A stretch of DNA of 64,000 bases from Miniphocaeibacter massiliensis. Lineage in GTDB: Bacteria > Bacillota > Clostridia > Tissierellales > Peptoniphilaceae. The first letter of the stretch is position 1. Each line of letters opens with the position of its first letter. The notes beneath the pieces are model-generated. The model saw only the letters and a program-made list of their open reading frames with translations, did not search any database and was not told the origin of the DNA. The stretch lies in contig NZ_OCTQ01000005.1 of NCBI RefSeq assembly GCF_900232905.1, positions 62,001-126,000 of the forward strand, read 5' to 3'. Below are positions 7,670 through 15,158 of this stretch, in pieces. The position numbers were made by a program, and so were the translations under genes.

Positions 7670-8854
7670 ATGCAATATGATTTTGAAACAAGTCCTACTA
7701 GAAAAGAGGAAGGTTCACTTAAGTGGAAACAAATGTACAGTTGGAATGAAAATATACCAGATGATGTTGTACCTTTGTCGGTAGCAGATATGGAGTTTCT
7801 AAATCCACCAGAAATAACTGAGGGACTTTCAGAGTTTGCGAAAAAAGTGGTATATGGTTATACTGGTCCAACTATGGAGTATAGTGAAGCTGTAAAAAGT
7901 TGGATGAAAAATAAGCATGATTTTGACATAGAAAGTGATTGGATTGTAAATACTTCAGGTGTAGTTACAGGCTTTTTTACAGCGGTAAGAGCTTATACAA
8001 ATGTTGGAGATGGAGTAATTATTATGACTCCTGTGTATTATCCATTTTATAATGCAGTAGAAAAAACTGGAAGAAAGTTAGTAAAAAATCCTTTATTAAA
8101 CAATAATGACTATTATGAAATAGATTTTGAAAATTTAGATAAATTATGTCAAAAGGAAGAAAACAAGCTTATAATTTTTTGCTCTCCACACAATCCTATT
8201 GGAAGAGTTTGGAAGAAGGAAGAGTTAGAAAAACTTGCCGAAATAGCAATTAGAAATAATATGATTATAGTTTCAGATGAAATTCACAATGATATTATAA
8301 TGAAAGGATACAAACACACAGTATTACAAACTTTGTCAGAAAAAATAGCTGATAGAACTATTACTTGTACAGCTCCTAGTAAAACCTTTAATTTGGCAGG
8401 ACTTGCTTGTTCAAATATAATTATAAAAAATGAAATGCTTAGAGAAAAATATGTGAAAGCTACTCAAGAAGTTGGAAGTTCTATAATAAATATTTTCGGG
8501 TATGAAGGTTGTAGATTAGCATATACAAAATGTGAAAAATGGTTAGAAGAACTTTTAAAAGTTATAGAAATTAACAGAGATTTAGTAGTTAAGTTTTTTG
8601 AAGAAAAATATCCTAAAATAACAGCGAACCCTATAGAAGGAACTTACTTGCAATGGGTAAACTTTAAAGCTCTAGGAATGGATAAAGATAGTTTAGAAAA
8701 ATTTATGCACGAAAAAGCTTTCTTTATAACTGATGAAGGGTATATATTCGGTGAAGAAGGCGATGGGTATGAAAGAATAAACCTTGCAGTTCCAACAAAA
8801 AAACTTGAAATCTGTTTAAATTATTTGGATAATGCTTTAAAAGAAATATACTAA
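7670..8854 (+). CDS. MalY/PatB-type PLP-dependent C-S lyase (cystathionine beta-lyase family)
   Basis: 394-residue fold-type I aminotransferase-like enzyme. The family start (FETSPTRKEEGSLKWKQM), the substrate segment VPLSVADMEF, SPHNPIGRVW, SDEIHNDI and the PLP lysine in APSKTFNLAGLA (about residue 233) are all present. Members cleave cystathionine or cysteine to pyruvate, ammonia and a thiol or H2S; oral and gut anaerobes use them to make sulfide. AAAGGAGAGG lies before the ATG and a terminator follows. No methionine-pathway neighbours are present, so a degradative role is as likely as a biosynthetic one. Confidence 0.88.
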   Translation: MQYDFETSPTRKEEGSLKWKQMYSWNENIPDDVVPLSVADMEFLNPPEITEGLSEFAKKVVYGYTGPTMEYSEAVKSWMKNKHDFDIESDWIVNTSGVVTGFFTAVRAYTNVGDGVIIMTPVYYPFYNAVEKTGRKLVKNPLLNNNDYYEIDFENLDKLCQKEENKLIIFCSPHNPIGRVWKKEELEKLAEIAIRNNMIIVSDEIHNDIIMKGYKHTVLQTLSEKIADRTITCTAPSKTFNLAGLACSNIIIKNEMLREKYVKATQEVGSSIINIFGYEGCRLAYTKCEKWLEELLKVIEINRDLVVKFFEEKYPKITANPIEGTYLQWVNFKALGMDKDSLEKFMHEKAFFITDEGYIFGEEGDGYERINLAVPTKKLEICLNYLDNALKEIY

Positions 8855-8880
8855 AAAAGAGGTCAAAACCTCTTTTTTTT
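8853..8880 (+). terminator. Terminator after the C-S lyase gene
   Basis: AGAGGT-caaa-ACCTCT stem followed by eight T, starting at the stop codon. Confidence 0.85.
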
Positions 8881-8887
8881 ATGTGGC

Positions 8888-8916
8888 TTGCAATTAGAAA
8901 TCTAATGTGCTATACT
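8888..8916 (+). promoter_or_regulatory. Sigma-A-like promoter for the small ORF at 8960
   Basis: TTGCAA at 8888-8893, a 17-base spacer, then TATACT at 8911-8916; 44 bases upstream of the start codon. Confidence 0.6.
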
Positions 8917-8959
8917 ACTAATACGGTAATAGTAATTAATAATAAAAGGGAGAAGAATC

Positions 8960-9112
8960 ATGAAAAAGAAATTAACTTTAACAACTTTATTATCATTAAT
9001 GGTATTAACACTATTATTAGCAGCATTTACAGGTGAAAAATTATTAGATGAAAACAATGAAGGTGTTATAACAGCAAATATAGTTGAAAAAACAGACATA
9101 GTAAATAATTAG
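8960..9112 (+). CDS. Small exported or membrane peptide (50 residues), unknown
   Basis: A 50-codon frame starting MKKKLTLTTLL with a Lys-rich N-terminus, a hydrophobic core of about 17 residues (LLSLMVLTLLLAAFTG) and an acidic tail (EKLLDENNEG ...). This is a signal peptide or single membrane helix without a lipobox cysteine. It has its own promoter and GGGAGAAG ahead of the ATG, and it ends in TAG. The frame lying opposite on the minus strand is a shadow. The function is unknown: it may be a short secreted peptide or a membrane microprotein. Confidence 0.55.
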   Translation: MKKKLTLTTLLSLMVLTLLLAAFTGEKLLDENNEGVITANIVEKTDIVNN

Positions 9113-9177
9113 AATTGTTATTTGGCAGAATGATTTTAATGTGTTATTCTTTATAGAATATTTATAGGAGGTAACAT

Positions 9178-9618
9178 ATGAAAATTATTCCAATAAATGT
9201 AGAAGATTATGATGGTGTTTATGATTTGTGGATTAATACTCCAGGGATGGGACTAAATAATATTGACGATTCGAGAGAAGGAATAAGCAAATTTATAAAG
9301 AGAAATCCTAATACTTGTTTTGTTGCAGTTGAAAATGACAATATTATAGGAGTAATTATTTGTGGACATGATGGTAGAAGAGGTTATATTTACCATACAG
9401 CAGTTATTCCAGTTAAGAGAAAACAAGGGATAGGTAGGGCATTGCTAGAAGCTTCTATGAAAGGATTAGAAAAAGAAGGTATTTCAAAAGTTGCTCTTGT
9501 TATATTTTCAAAAAATGATTTAGGAAATAAATTTTGGGAAAAATGTGGTTTTAATAGTAGAAACGACTTAACATATAGAAATAAATCTATCGTAGATTTA
9601 GTGAGAATAGATACTTAA
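9178..9618 (+). CDS. GNAT family N-acetyltransferase
   Basis: 146 residues, closest in look to the YpeA/YhbS type. The motif A region (TAVIPVKRKQGIGRALLEAS, about residues 78-97) contains the Q-x-x-G-x-G/A acetyl-CoA loop, and NKFWEKCGF is the usual motif B aromatic helix. The N-terminal PGMGLNNIDDSREGISKFI is typical of this subgroup. The ribosome binding site is ATAGGAGG. The substrate is unknown. It may be co-transcribed with the following small membrane protein gene. Confidence 0.85.
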   Translation: MKIIPINVEDYDGVYDLWINTPGMGLNNIDDSREGISKFIKRNPNTCFVAVENDNIIGVIICGHDGRRGYIYHTAVIPVKRKQGIGRALLEASMKGLEKEGISKVALVIFSKNDLGNKFWEKCGFNSRNDLTYRNKSIVDLVRIDT

Positions 9619-9655
9619 TGATGTGCTGTATTTATATTTTTAAGGAAAGAAATTG

Positions 9656-9922
9656 ATGGAAAAAGAGAAGTGGAAATATATTATTTTTGGTATTTTAGGA
9701 ATACTAGGAATAGTAGTTCTAGTATTAAGGTTTCTTACAGGAGAAAGTATATACAAAAACTTAGGATTTATATTTATTTTTTTATCAGGTAGTATTATTG
9801 AATTATCAAAATATAAAGAAAACAAAAAAAGAGGTTCTTTAATTTGGGGAGTAATATTTGTAATATTATTAGTCATTAATTCTTTGGATTTAATAATAAA
9901 TTTACTTGGTATTAGAATTTAA
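9656..9922 (+). CDS. Small membrane protein, unknown
   Basis: 88 residues from the ATG at 9656 (AAGGAAAG ahead of it; a TTG one codon earlier is possible). Three hydrophobic stretches (about 8-24, 33-48 and 61-85) and charged turns (KYKENKKRG) indicate a two- or three-helix membrane protein. No family recognised. It lies 37 bases after the GNAT gene and is followed by a strong terminator. Confidence 0.6.
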   Translation: MEKEKWKYIIFGILGILGIVVLVLRFLTGESIYKNLGFIFIFLSGSIIELSKYKENKKRGSLIWGVIFVILLVINSLDLIINLLGIRI

Positions 9923-9935
9923 CAATACTCTACTT

Positions 9936-9964
9936 ACAGCTGAGGAACTTCAGCTGTTTTTTTA
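9936..9964 (+). terminator. Terminator
   Basis: ACAGCTGA-ggaact-TCAGCTGT stem and a run of seven T. Confidence 0.85.
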
Positions 9965-10033
9965 TATTTAATTTGTGAATATGTAATAAGTTTGTAAGAT
10001 TTGTTTGCTAAGATACTGTAAAGGGAGGTTTGC

Positions 10034-10834
10034 ATGTTAAATTTAGCAATAATGGTTTATCAAATAATTGTGATGTTTATTCCGTTTTTTATTGTGTACT
10101 TTCAATTAAACAAGGGAAGAAGCATAGAGAAAAAAGATATAATTTCATATATGATTTTTGGAATATACTTATTTGAAGTATTTCACATTACAGGTTCAGG
10201 AACTATATATGATGGAATTTATAATGAATTTAGAATAGGACTTGGAAAAATTAATTTACTAGTTCTTTCTAGAGGAAATATTTTTTATAATGGAGTTATA
10301 GGAATTTTACTTAGCGTAATTATAGGAATTTCAATACTTAAATATTGTGAAAAAAAGAATAAAAAAACAAAGAGAAACTTTACATTTTTATACATAATTT
10401 TACTTATAATAGGAACTTTATTTATGTTAGTTCAAGGAGGAAGTAGCATAGGTTATGTACTAAATGTAATAATGTTTATACCTCTAGGGTTTTTGTTACC
10501 ATTTTTATGGAAAAGCAAAGACAGAATAGGTTCAGTATTATCTTATGGATTTATGTTGTCATTAGCCATTGAAATAAGTCAGTTATTAAATGATAGAACT
10601 ACTGGTGTCGATGACTTACTTATGAATACAATAGGTGCAGTTATAGGATTCATAATTTTTAGAATGTTAAAGGGAATAAAAAAATGGAGTAACAATAGAA
10701 TTGAAACTTATAAATTAGAACCAGCATTTTACATAGCTGCTATGTTTTTAGGGAAATTCTTTTTATATAATTGGGTTGGAGTATCAAGAATATTAAACGA
10801 TATTTGGCATCAAATTTGTTTTGTTGTTATGTAA
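10034..10834 (+). CDS. VanZ family membrane protein
   Basis: 266 residues with about six hydrophobic helices. The VanZ-like core lies at residues 140-220: NVIMFIPLGFLLPFLW, SLAIEISQLL, then RTTGVDDLLMNTIGAVIGF, the signature of the family named after the teicoplanin-resistance protein. The biochemical role is undefined; most members outside van clusters are not resistance genes. The start ATG follows AAGGGAGG. The next gene begins 23 bases after the stop. Confidence 0.85.
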   Translation: MLNLAIMVYQIIVMFIPFFIVYFQLNKGRSIEKKDIISYMIFGIYLFEVFHITGSGTIYDGIYNEFRIGLGKINLLVLSRGNIFYNGVIGILLSVIIGISILKYCEKKNKKTKRNFTFLYIILLIIGTLFMLVQGGSSIGYVLNVIMFIPLGFLLPFLWKSKDRIGSVLSYGFMLSLAIEISQLLNDRTTGVDDLLMNTIGAVIGFIIFRMLKGIKKWSNNRIETYKLEPAFYIAAMFLGKFFLYNWVGVSRILNDIWHQICFVVM

Positions 10835-10856
10835 TATACTATTAATGGGTGATAAT

Positions 10857-11153
10857 ATGAAGTTTAAAAATCCTAATGCTAGAAAAATAAAAGGAAGTCA
10901 TTTATTATTAATATCTTGTGCATATTGTAAAGAGCCTACTCTAAAATACCAAAAAGTTGGAAATAGTGGACTTATCAAAATGTATAATGATAGGATATTG
11001 GAAGGAAATATTGACTTTTCCAAATACCATGGAGTGCTACTTTGCCCAAATTGTGGTGAGCAAGTAGCTATAAGGTACATTACAAAAAACGATAGAAAAG
11101 AAGCTTATAGATTACATCACAGTACTTTTAATAAGAAAAAGATAAGGGATTAA
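10857..11153 (+). CDS. Zinc-ribbon-like small protein
   Basis: 98 residues from the ATG at 10857 (GGGTGATA ahead of it). An earlier in-frame ATG would overlap the vanZ stop and has no ribosome binding site. Two Cys pairs, CAYC near residue 22 and CPNC near residue 64, together can bind one Zn2+; the C-terminus is Lys/His/Arg-rich. I do not recall a characterised relative. It may be co-transcribed with vanZ. Confidence 0.65.
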   Translation: MKFKNPNARKIKGSHLLLISCAYCKEPTLKYQKVGNSGLIKMYNDRILEGNIDFSKYHGVLLCPNCGEQVAIRYITKNDRKEAYRLHHSTFNKKKIRD

Positions 11154-11306
11154 GCAATATATAAAAGAAACAAGTAACTTGAAGATTATATATATTATGG
11201 ATATTAGAGTTTTAAGATATTAAAGTGGAAAAACAATATCAAAAAGAATTTAAACAAATATAAAATAAATTTAAAAGTAATTATTTTATGAAATTGAGGT
11301 GATTTC

Positions 11307-11996
11307 ATGCAAGATAATGCAGTTATAATTGAATTCCCATTAAGAGGTGAGTGGTATTCTCCTACAACACCTGCAAAACAAGTTCCCAGTCATGGTACGA
11401 ATAGAATGGGTTTAAGATATGCTTTTGATTTTCTACAAGTTAATTGGGAGAATAAAAATCATCCTTTTTATAATACTAGTTTCTTAAAGTATATGATATT
11501 TGGAGTATCTTTGAATGATTGCTATTGTTGAGGACAAGATATTTTTGCACCTTGTGATGGCGAAATTATAGAAGTTGTAGATGGTGTTTCTGAAAGAAAA
11601 ATAGTTCACTGGATAGTAGACTCAGTCATTGCTATTAAAAATGGAGTATTTTTCAATGAAAATAGGGATAAATACAGTCAAATTGCTGGAAATTATATTG
11701 TAATGAAATGTGGTGATGGGATATATGCTGCATTGGTTCATTTACAAAAAGGGTCTATTAATGTTTTGTTAAATGAAAAGGTCAAAAAAGGAACATTGTT
11801 GGGAAAAGTAGGACATTCTGGCAACTCTACATCACCTCATTTACATTTTCAGCTAATGGATACTGATGATATTAAAAATGCAAAAGGAATTCCTTGACTA
11901 TTTGAACAGTATGAAGTGTATGAAAATGGAAAGTGGCAAATGGTACATAATCAAATTCCGTCTGATAAGGATAGAATAAGGTTTTTGAAAAAATAG
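11307..11996 (+). pseudogene. M23-type metallopeptidase interrupted by two in-frame UGA codons
   Basis: A single frame of 229 sense-plus-UGA codons runs from the ATG at 11307 (GAGGTGAT ahead) to TAG at 11994 with no frameshift, but codon 75 (11529-11531) and codon 197 (11895-11897) are TGA. LytM/M23 zinc-peptidase elements remain intact on both sides: H and D in SHGTNRMGLRYAFDF, ALVHLQKGS, and HSGNSTSPHLHFQL with the HxH site. From memory of relatives, the first UGA (CYC-UGA-GQ) replaces Trp and the second (GIP-UGA-LF) replaces Cys. It could be a recent pseudogene or a gene read through UGA. No SECIS-like hairpin is obvious after either UGA. Confidence 0.7.
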
Positions 11997-12001
11997 GAAA
12001 T

Positions 12002-12035
12002 AAAAAGTAGGTGTAATTTTACACCTACTTTTTAT
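12002..12035. terminator. Bidirectional terminator, copy identical to 15090-15121
   Basis: AAAAAGTAGGTGTAA/TTTTACACCTACTTTTT hairpin, perfect and symmetric. The same 32 bases recur at 15090-15121 at the end of fdhF. Confidence 0.9.
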
Positions 12036-12070
12036 TAGGATTTTTCTTTTTCTAAATCATCTAAATATGA
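12002..12070 (-). repeat. Direct repeat, left copy: remnant of the fdhF 3' end plus its terminator
   Basis: Read on the minus strand this contains YLDDLEKEKS-stop followed by the 32-base terminator. It matches the end of fdhF (YLDDLEIAKA-stop and the same terminator) at 15090-15158: 21 identical bases in the coding tail, about 15 diverged bases, then 32 identical bases, in the same orientation. The two copies bracket the CWB2/C39 gene, separated by about 3.09 kb. Confidence 0.8.
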
Positions 12071-12083
12071 AAAAATACTTTAT

Positions 12084-14849
12084 TTATCTTACAGCTACAG
12101 AAAAATATCTATAGTCAGCTTTATATAATTTATCAACTGTGTATTTATCTTTCCAATAATAGAAAGGTGAATATCTGCTTGCACCTGCTTTTTCATGATT
12201 GTAAGGGTCTGCAACATAAAATTTATTTGCTTTAGGGTCATATCCTGTTAGTAATAAAACATGATTATTGTTAATTCGTCTAGTGCTTTTACCCTCTATG
12301 TTTTTGTATGCGAAAGTTGGGTTTTTCCAAAATAGAGTTACATACATTACTACAGTATTGCCATTTTGTAACTCAACAATAATATCATCTATCGAGGAAT
12401 TTTGAATATTTACAACATTACCATATTTTTTACCGTATTCAGCTAAAGGCTTAGGGTCTATAGTTTGAAAATATTGTGATTTAGTTTCATATGGTGTACT
12501 TACATATCCTTTAGCGGGATTACTTGAATGTCTAGGCATATTATCAAGAAAAGTCCTTAGTCCTACATTACTAGCTTTACCCTTTCCTTTTAATCCCATG
12601 AGTAATGATGTAGGTTCACAACCTCTAGGAGCATAAACTGGATATAGTTGACTTACATATGTTACTTTATTAACTATCTTACCATAAGATTTAACATCGT
12701 ATAAATCTACGTTACTTTTAGCTACCCACCCAGTCGTTTTATCATAACTTACTTTTAACCAGCTTTCAGTTTGTTCTAATATTTTCACAATTCTTTTATT
12801 AGTCATTGACCCAGTAACTTTCGAATTTGGATTTGCCTGTTGGTACACAGGTTGATTTCCTTTTACAACAGCATATTTGCCAAATTTTCTATTGTCTAAT
12901 ACATCTTGTTTGTTCATTAATCGTTGAATATTTGTTACCGTTATATCTGCTATTCTTCCGTTTCCACCGAGTATTATAGCTTTAGTGAAGTCATTATTTT
13001 TAATGTAATTTTGAACTGATGTGTCAATATTATTCTTGCTTACTAAAAGTATAGGTGCATTTAATTTTTGAGATAATACTGTTCCCGCTAATGCATCAGG
13101 GTAATCTTCTCCAGAAGCTATTATTAATGTATTACTATTAGTTCTATTTGCAACACTAACACTTGTTCCGTATCTATTAGCACCTGCTAAACGTTCAATA
13201 CTACTAGTCTTAGATATTTTCTTTATATTATTATATACACTATCTTTAATAATGGCATTACCGCCTATTACCTTGATGTTATTTCCTTTAAAGTTTTTCA
13301 AGGCTTTGTTTAAATAAGTATCAATATTATTATTTCTACTTAATACTAAATCGGCGTTATTATTAGTCAGTACTGTTCCTGATAATGCATCTGGATAGTC
13401 TTGACCTGAAGCTATTACCAAGTTTTTATTTATAGATTTTTCTGCTATTCTCATTGATGTATCGTATCTATCATTTCCTGCTATTCGTGTTACACTAGAT
13501 AATGATTTTATTCCTCTTAAAGATTTTTCTATATTCTTGTTTACTGCATTTTCTCCACCTAGAATAATAGCTTCTTTTGCCCCTATTCTAACAATTTCAT
13601 TTTTTATATTTTGAGTTAATATTTTATCTACAAGTAATATAGGGTATTCTCCAAAAGTTATACTTGAAGCCGACAAGGCGTCTGCATAATTTCTTGAACT
13701 CGCTATAACTACTTTTTCAGAGCTAGCATGCATGAACTGGCTAAGTTGTACTGCTGTGCCTATTCTATCAGCCCCTACTATCTTTTTTATTTGAGAAGAA
13801 GAGTTTAAAAAACTATTCAGACCAGAATTTCCATCTATTGATTTGTCTACGTTTGAGCCATAAGAACCCAATGTATCAATGCTTGTTAAGTTATCTTTTG
13901 TTGGTTCTGTGATTTCTGTTGTGGGTTCTGTAGATTGTGTTTCTTCTGTTGTATCTTCTGTGTTTCCTGTAGGTTCTGTTTCCTCTACTTCATCAACTGG
14001 ATTTGTCGGTTCTGTAGGTTCTGTAATTTCTGTTAATGTTGTATCTTCTAGTTGTTCAGGAATAATACTTTCTATTTCCACTTGAATATTATTATCTATA
14101 CTTGTATTTTCTAAATTTAAAGTATAAGTTATTTCTTCACCTTGAATTGCTGTTGTCTTATCGACGGATTGTGACATTCTAAGGTTTTCTACTTCTTGTA
14201 CTATTTCAGTTTCTTGTGATTGTAGTTCTTTTACTTCGTCAGATTCTCCAAGACTTTTTACATTAAATATATTGCTGATTTTTTCACCTGTTAAAGTTTC
14301 AGACTTTATTTTTCCGATTATTGAAAATGATATTTTTTCTTTATTTGCTAATGTTAATTGTCCTATAATATTATTGTCTTTTACTTTGAATTTATCATTA
14401 TTTAAAACATTTATATTCTCTAATTGATTAGATAATATGCTTTCTATTTCTAAATTAATATCATTATCTTTACCTGTATTTTCTACATTTAAAGTATAAG
14501 TTATTTCTTCACCTTGAGTTGCTGTTGTCTTATCAACTGATTGTGATATTCTAAGGTTTTCTACTTCTGATACTATTTCAGTTTCTTGTGATTGTAGTTC
14601 TTTTACTTCGTCAGATTCTTCAGGAGTTTTTACATTAAATATATTGCTGATTTTCTCACCTGTTAAGGTTTCAGCCTTTATTTTACCCTTTAATTCAAGC
14701 TGTTTTTTCTCGCCTTTTTGTAATTCCAATTGTTTTGTTGTGTTATTATTTTCTAAAAGTTCTGTGAGTTTTAATTCATCAGCTAAACTACTAGTCAAGT
14801 TTAATGATAAAACTAATAATAATACTACTGCTAAAATTCTTTTTTTCAA
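12084..14849 (-). CDS. Secreted multidomain protein: repeats, CWB2 cell-wall binding, SH3, C39-like cysteine peptidase
   Basis: 921 residues from a TTG start preceded by AAGGAG. Residues 1-24 are a signal peptide. Residues about 50-285 hold a duplicated unit (GEKISNIFNVK ... SQSVDKTT ... QGEEITYTLN) of DUF11-like type. A Thr/Glu/Pro-rich linker follows (about 285-320), then three cell-wall-binding type 2 repeats (about 353-640, e.g. GADRIGTAVQLS, GNDRYDTSMRIA, GANRYGTSVSVA). An SH3 domain (about 655-715, ending WVAKSNVDLY) and a C39_2-like papain-fold domain (Cys in PRGCEPTSLL, His in NNNHVLLLTGYD, Asp in VADPYN) close the protein. Likely a surface-anchored peptidase or adhesin. It is flanked by direct repeats of the fdhF tail, suggesting insertion. 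Confidence 0.85.
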   Translation of the reverse strand: MKKRILAVVLLLVLSLNLTSSLADELKLTELLENNNTTKQLELQKGEKKQLELKGKIKAETLTGEKISNIFNVKTPEESDEVKELQSQETEIVSEVENLRISQSVDKTTATQGEEITYTLNVENTGKDNDINLEIESILSNQLENINVLNNDKFKVKDNNIIGQLTLANKEKISFSIIGKIKSETLTGEKISNIFNVKSLGESDEVKELQSQETEIVQEVENLRMSQSVDKTTAIQGEEITYTLNLENTSIDNNIQVEIESIIPEQLEDTTLTEITEPTEPTNPVDEVEETEPTGNTEDTTEETQSTEPTTEITEPTKDNLTSIDTLGSYGSNVDKSIDGNSGLNSFLNSSSQIKKIVGADRIGTAVQLSQFMHASSEKVVIASSRNYADALSASSITFGEYPILLVDKILTQNIKNEIVRIGAKEAIILGGENAVNKNIEKSLRGIKSLSSVTRIAGNDRYDTSMRIAEKSINKNLVIASGQDYPDALSGTVLTNNNADLVLSRNNNIDTYLNKALKNFKGNNIKVIGGNAIIKDSVYNNIKKISKTSSIERLAGANRYGTSVSVANRTNSNTLIIASGEDYPDALAGTVLSQKLNAPILLVSKNNIDTSVQNYIKNNDFTKAIILGGNGRIADITVTNIQRLMNKQDVLDNRKFGKYAVVKGNQPVYQQANPNSKVTGSMTNKRIVKILEQTESWLKVSYDKTTGWVAKSNVDLYDVKSYGKIVNKVTYVSQLYPVYAPRGCEPTSLLMGLKGKGKASNVGLRTFLDNMPRHSSNPAKGYVSTPYETKSQYFQTIDPKPLAEYGKKYGNVVNIQNSSIDDIIVELQNGNTVVMYVTLFWKNPTFAYKNIEGKSTRRINNNHVLLLTGYDPKANKFYVADPYNHEKAGASRYSPFYYWKDKYTVDKLYKADYRYFSVAVR

Positions 14850-15089
14850 TTATACGCTCCTTTTAAAATGACAAATTTTTTTATTTTATAGCTTTGATTT
14901 AATCTAGGCTTTAAATATTATATATCACTATTTGAATTTTTATCCTTTCAAATATAAATTCATTCTTTTTCAAATAGGTATATTTTGAAACTTTATTTAA
15001 TTATATGCGAAATTAATCTTATTTGAAAGTATTTGTTATAAGATAATTTTTTTATTAAAAAATAGTTTTTGATAAATATATTAAAAAAC
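14850..15089. other. AT-rich upstream region of the CWB2 protein gene
   Basis: 240 bases with no gene. On the minus strand it must carry the promoter of the CWB2 gene; no unambiguous -35/-10 pair can be picked from the A/T runs. Confidence 0.5.
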
Positions 15090-15121
15090 AAAAAGTAGGT
15101 GTAATTTTACACCTACTTTTT
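15088..15121 (-). terminator. Terminator of the formate dehydrogenase operon
   Basis: Perfect hairpin (GTAGGTGTAA/TTACACCTAC) with flanking A and T runs directly after the fdhF stop; a second copy lies at 12002. Confidence 0.9.
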
Positions 15122-15158
15122 TTATGCTTTTGCTATTTCTAAATCATCTAAATATGTT
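15090..15158 (-). repeat. Direct repeat, right copy: fdhF 3' end plus terminator
   Basis: The intact partner of the repeat at 12002-12070: last codons of fdhF (YLDDLEIAKA) and the 32-base terminator hairpin. Confidence 0.8.

Noticed and set aside
11529-11897. Selenocysteine insertion in the M23 peptidase
   Set aside because: The sequences after the two UGA codons contain no clear stem closing a G/U-containing loop comparable to the one after the fdhF UGA, so Sec is not claimed.
13879-14085. Val/Ser-rich plus-strand frame opposite the CWB2 protein
   Set aside because: It is the antisense reading of the Thr/Glu/Pro linker.
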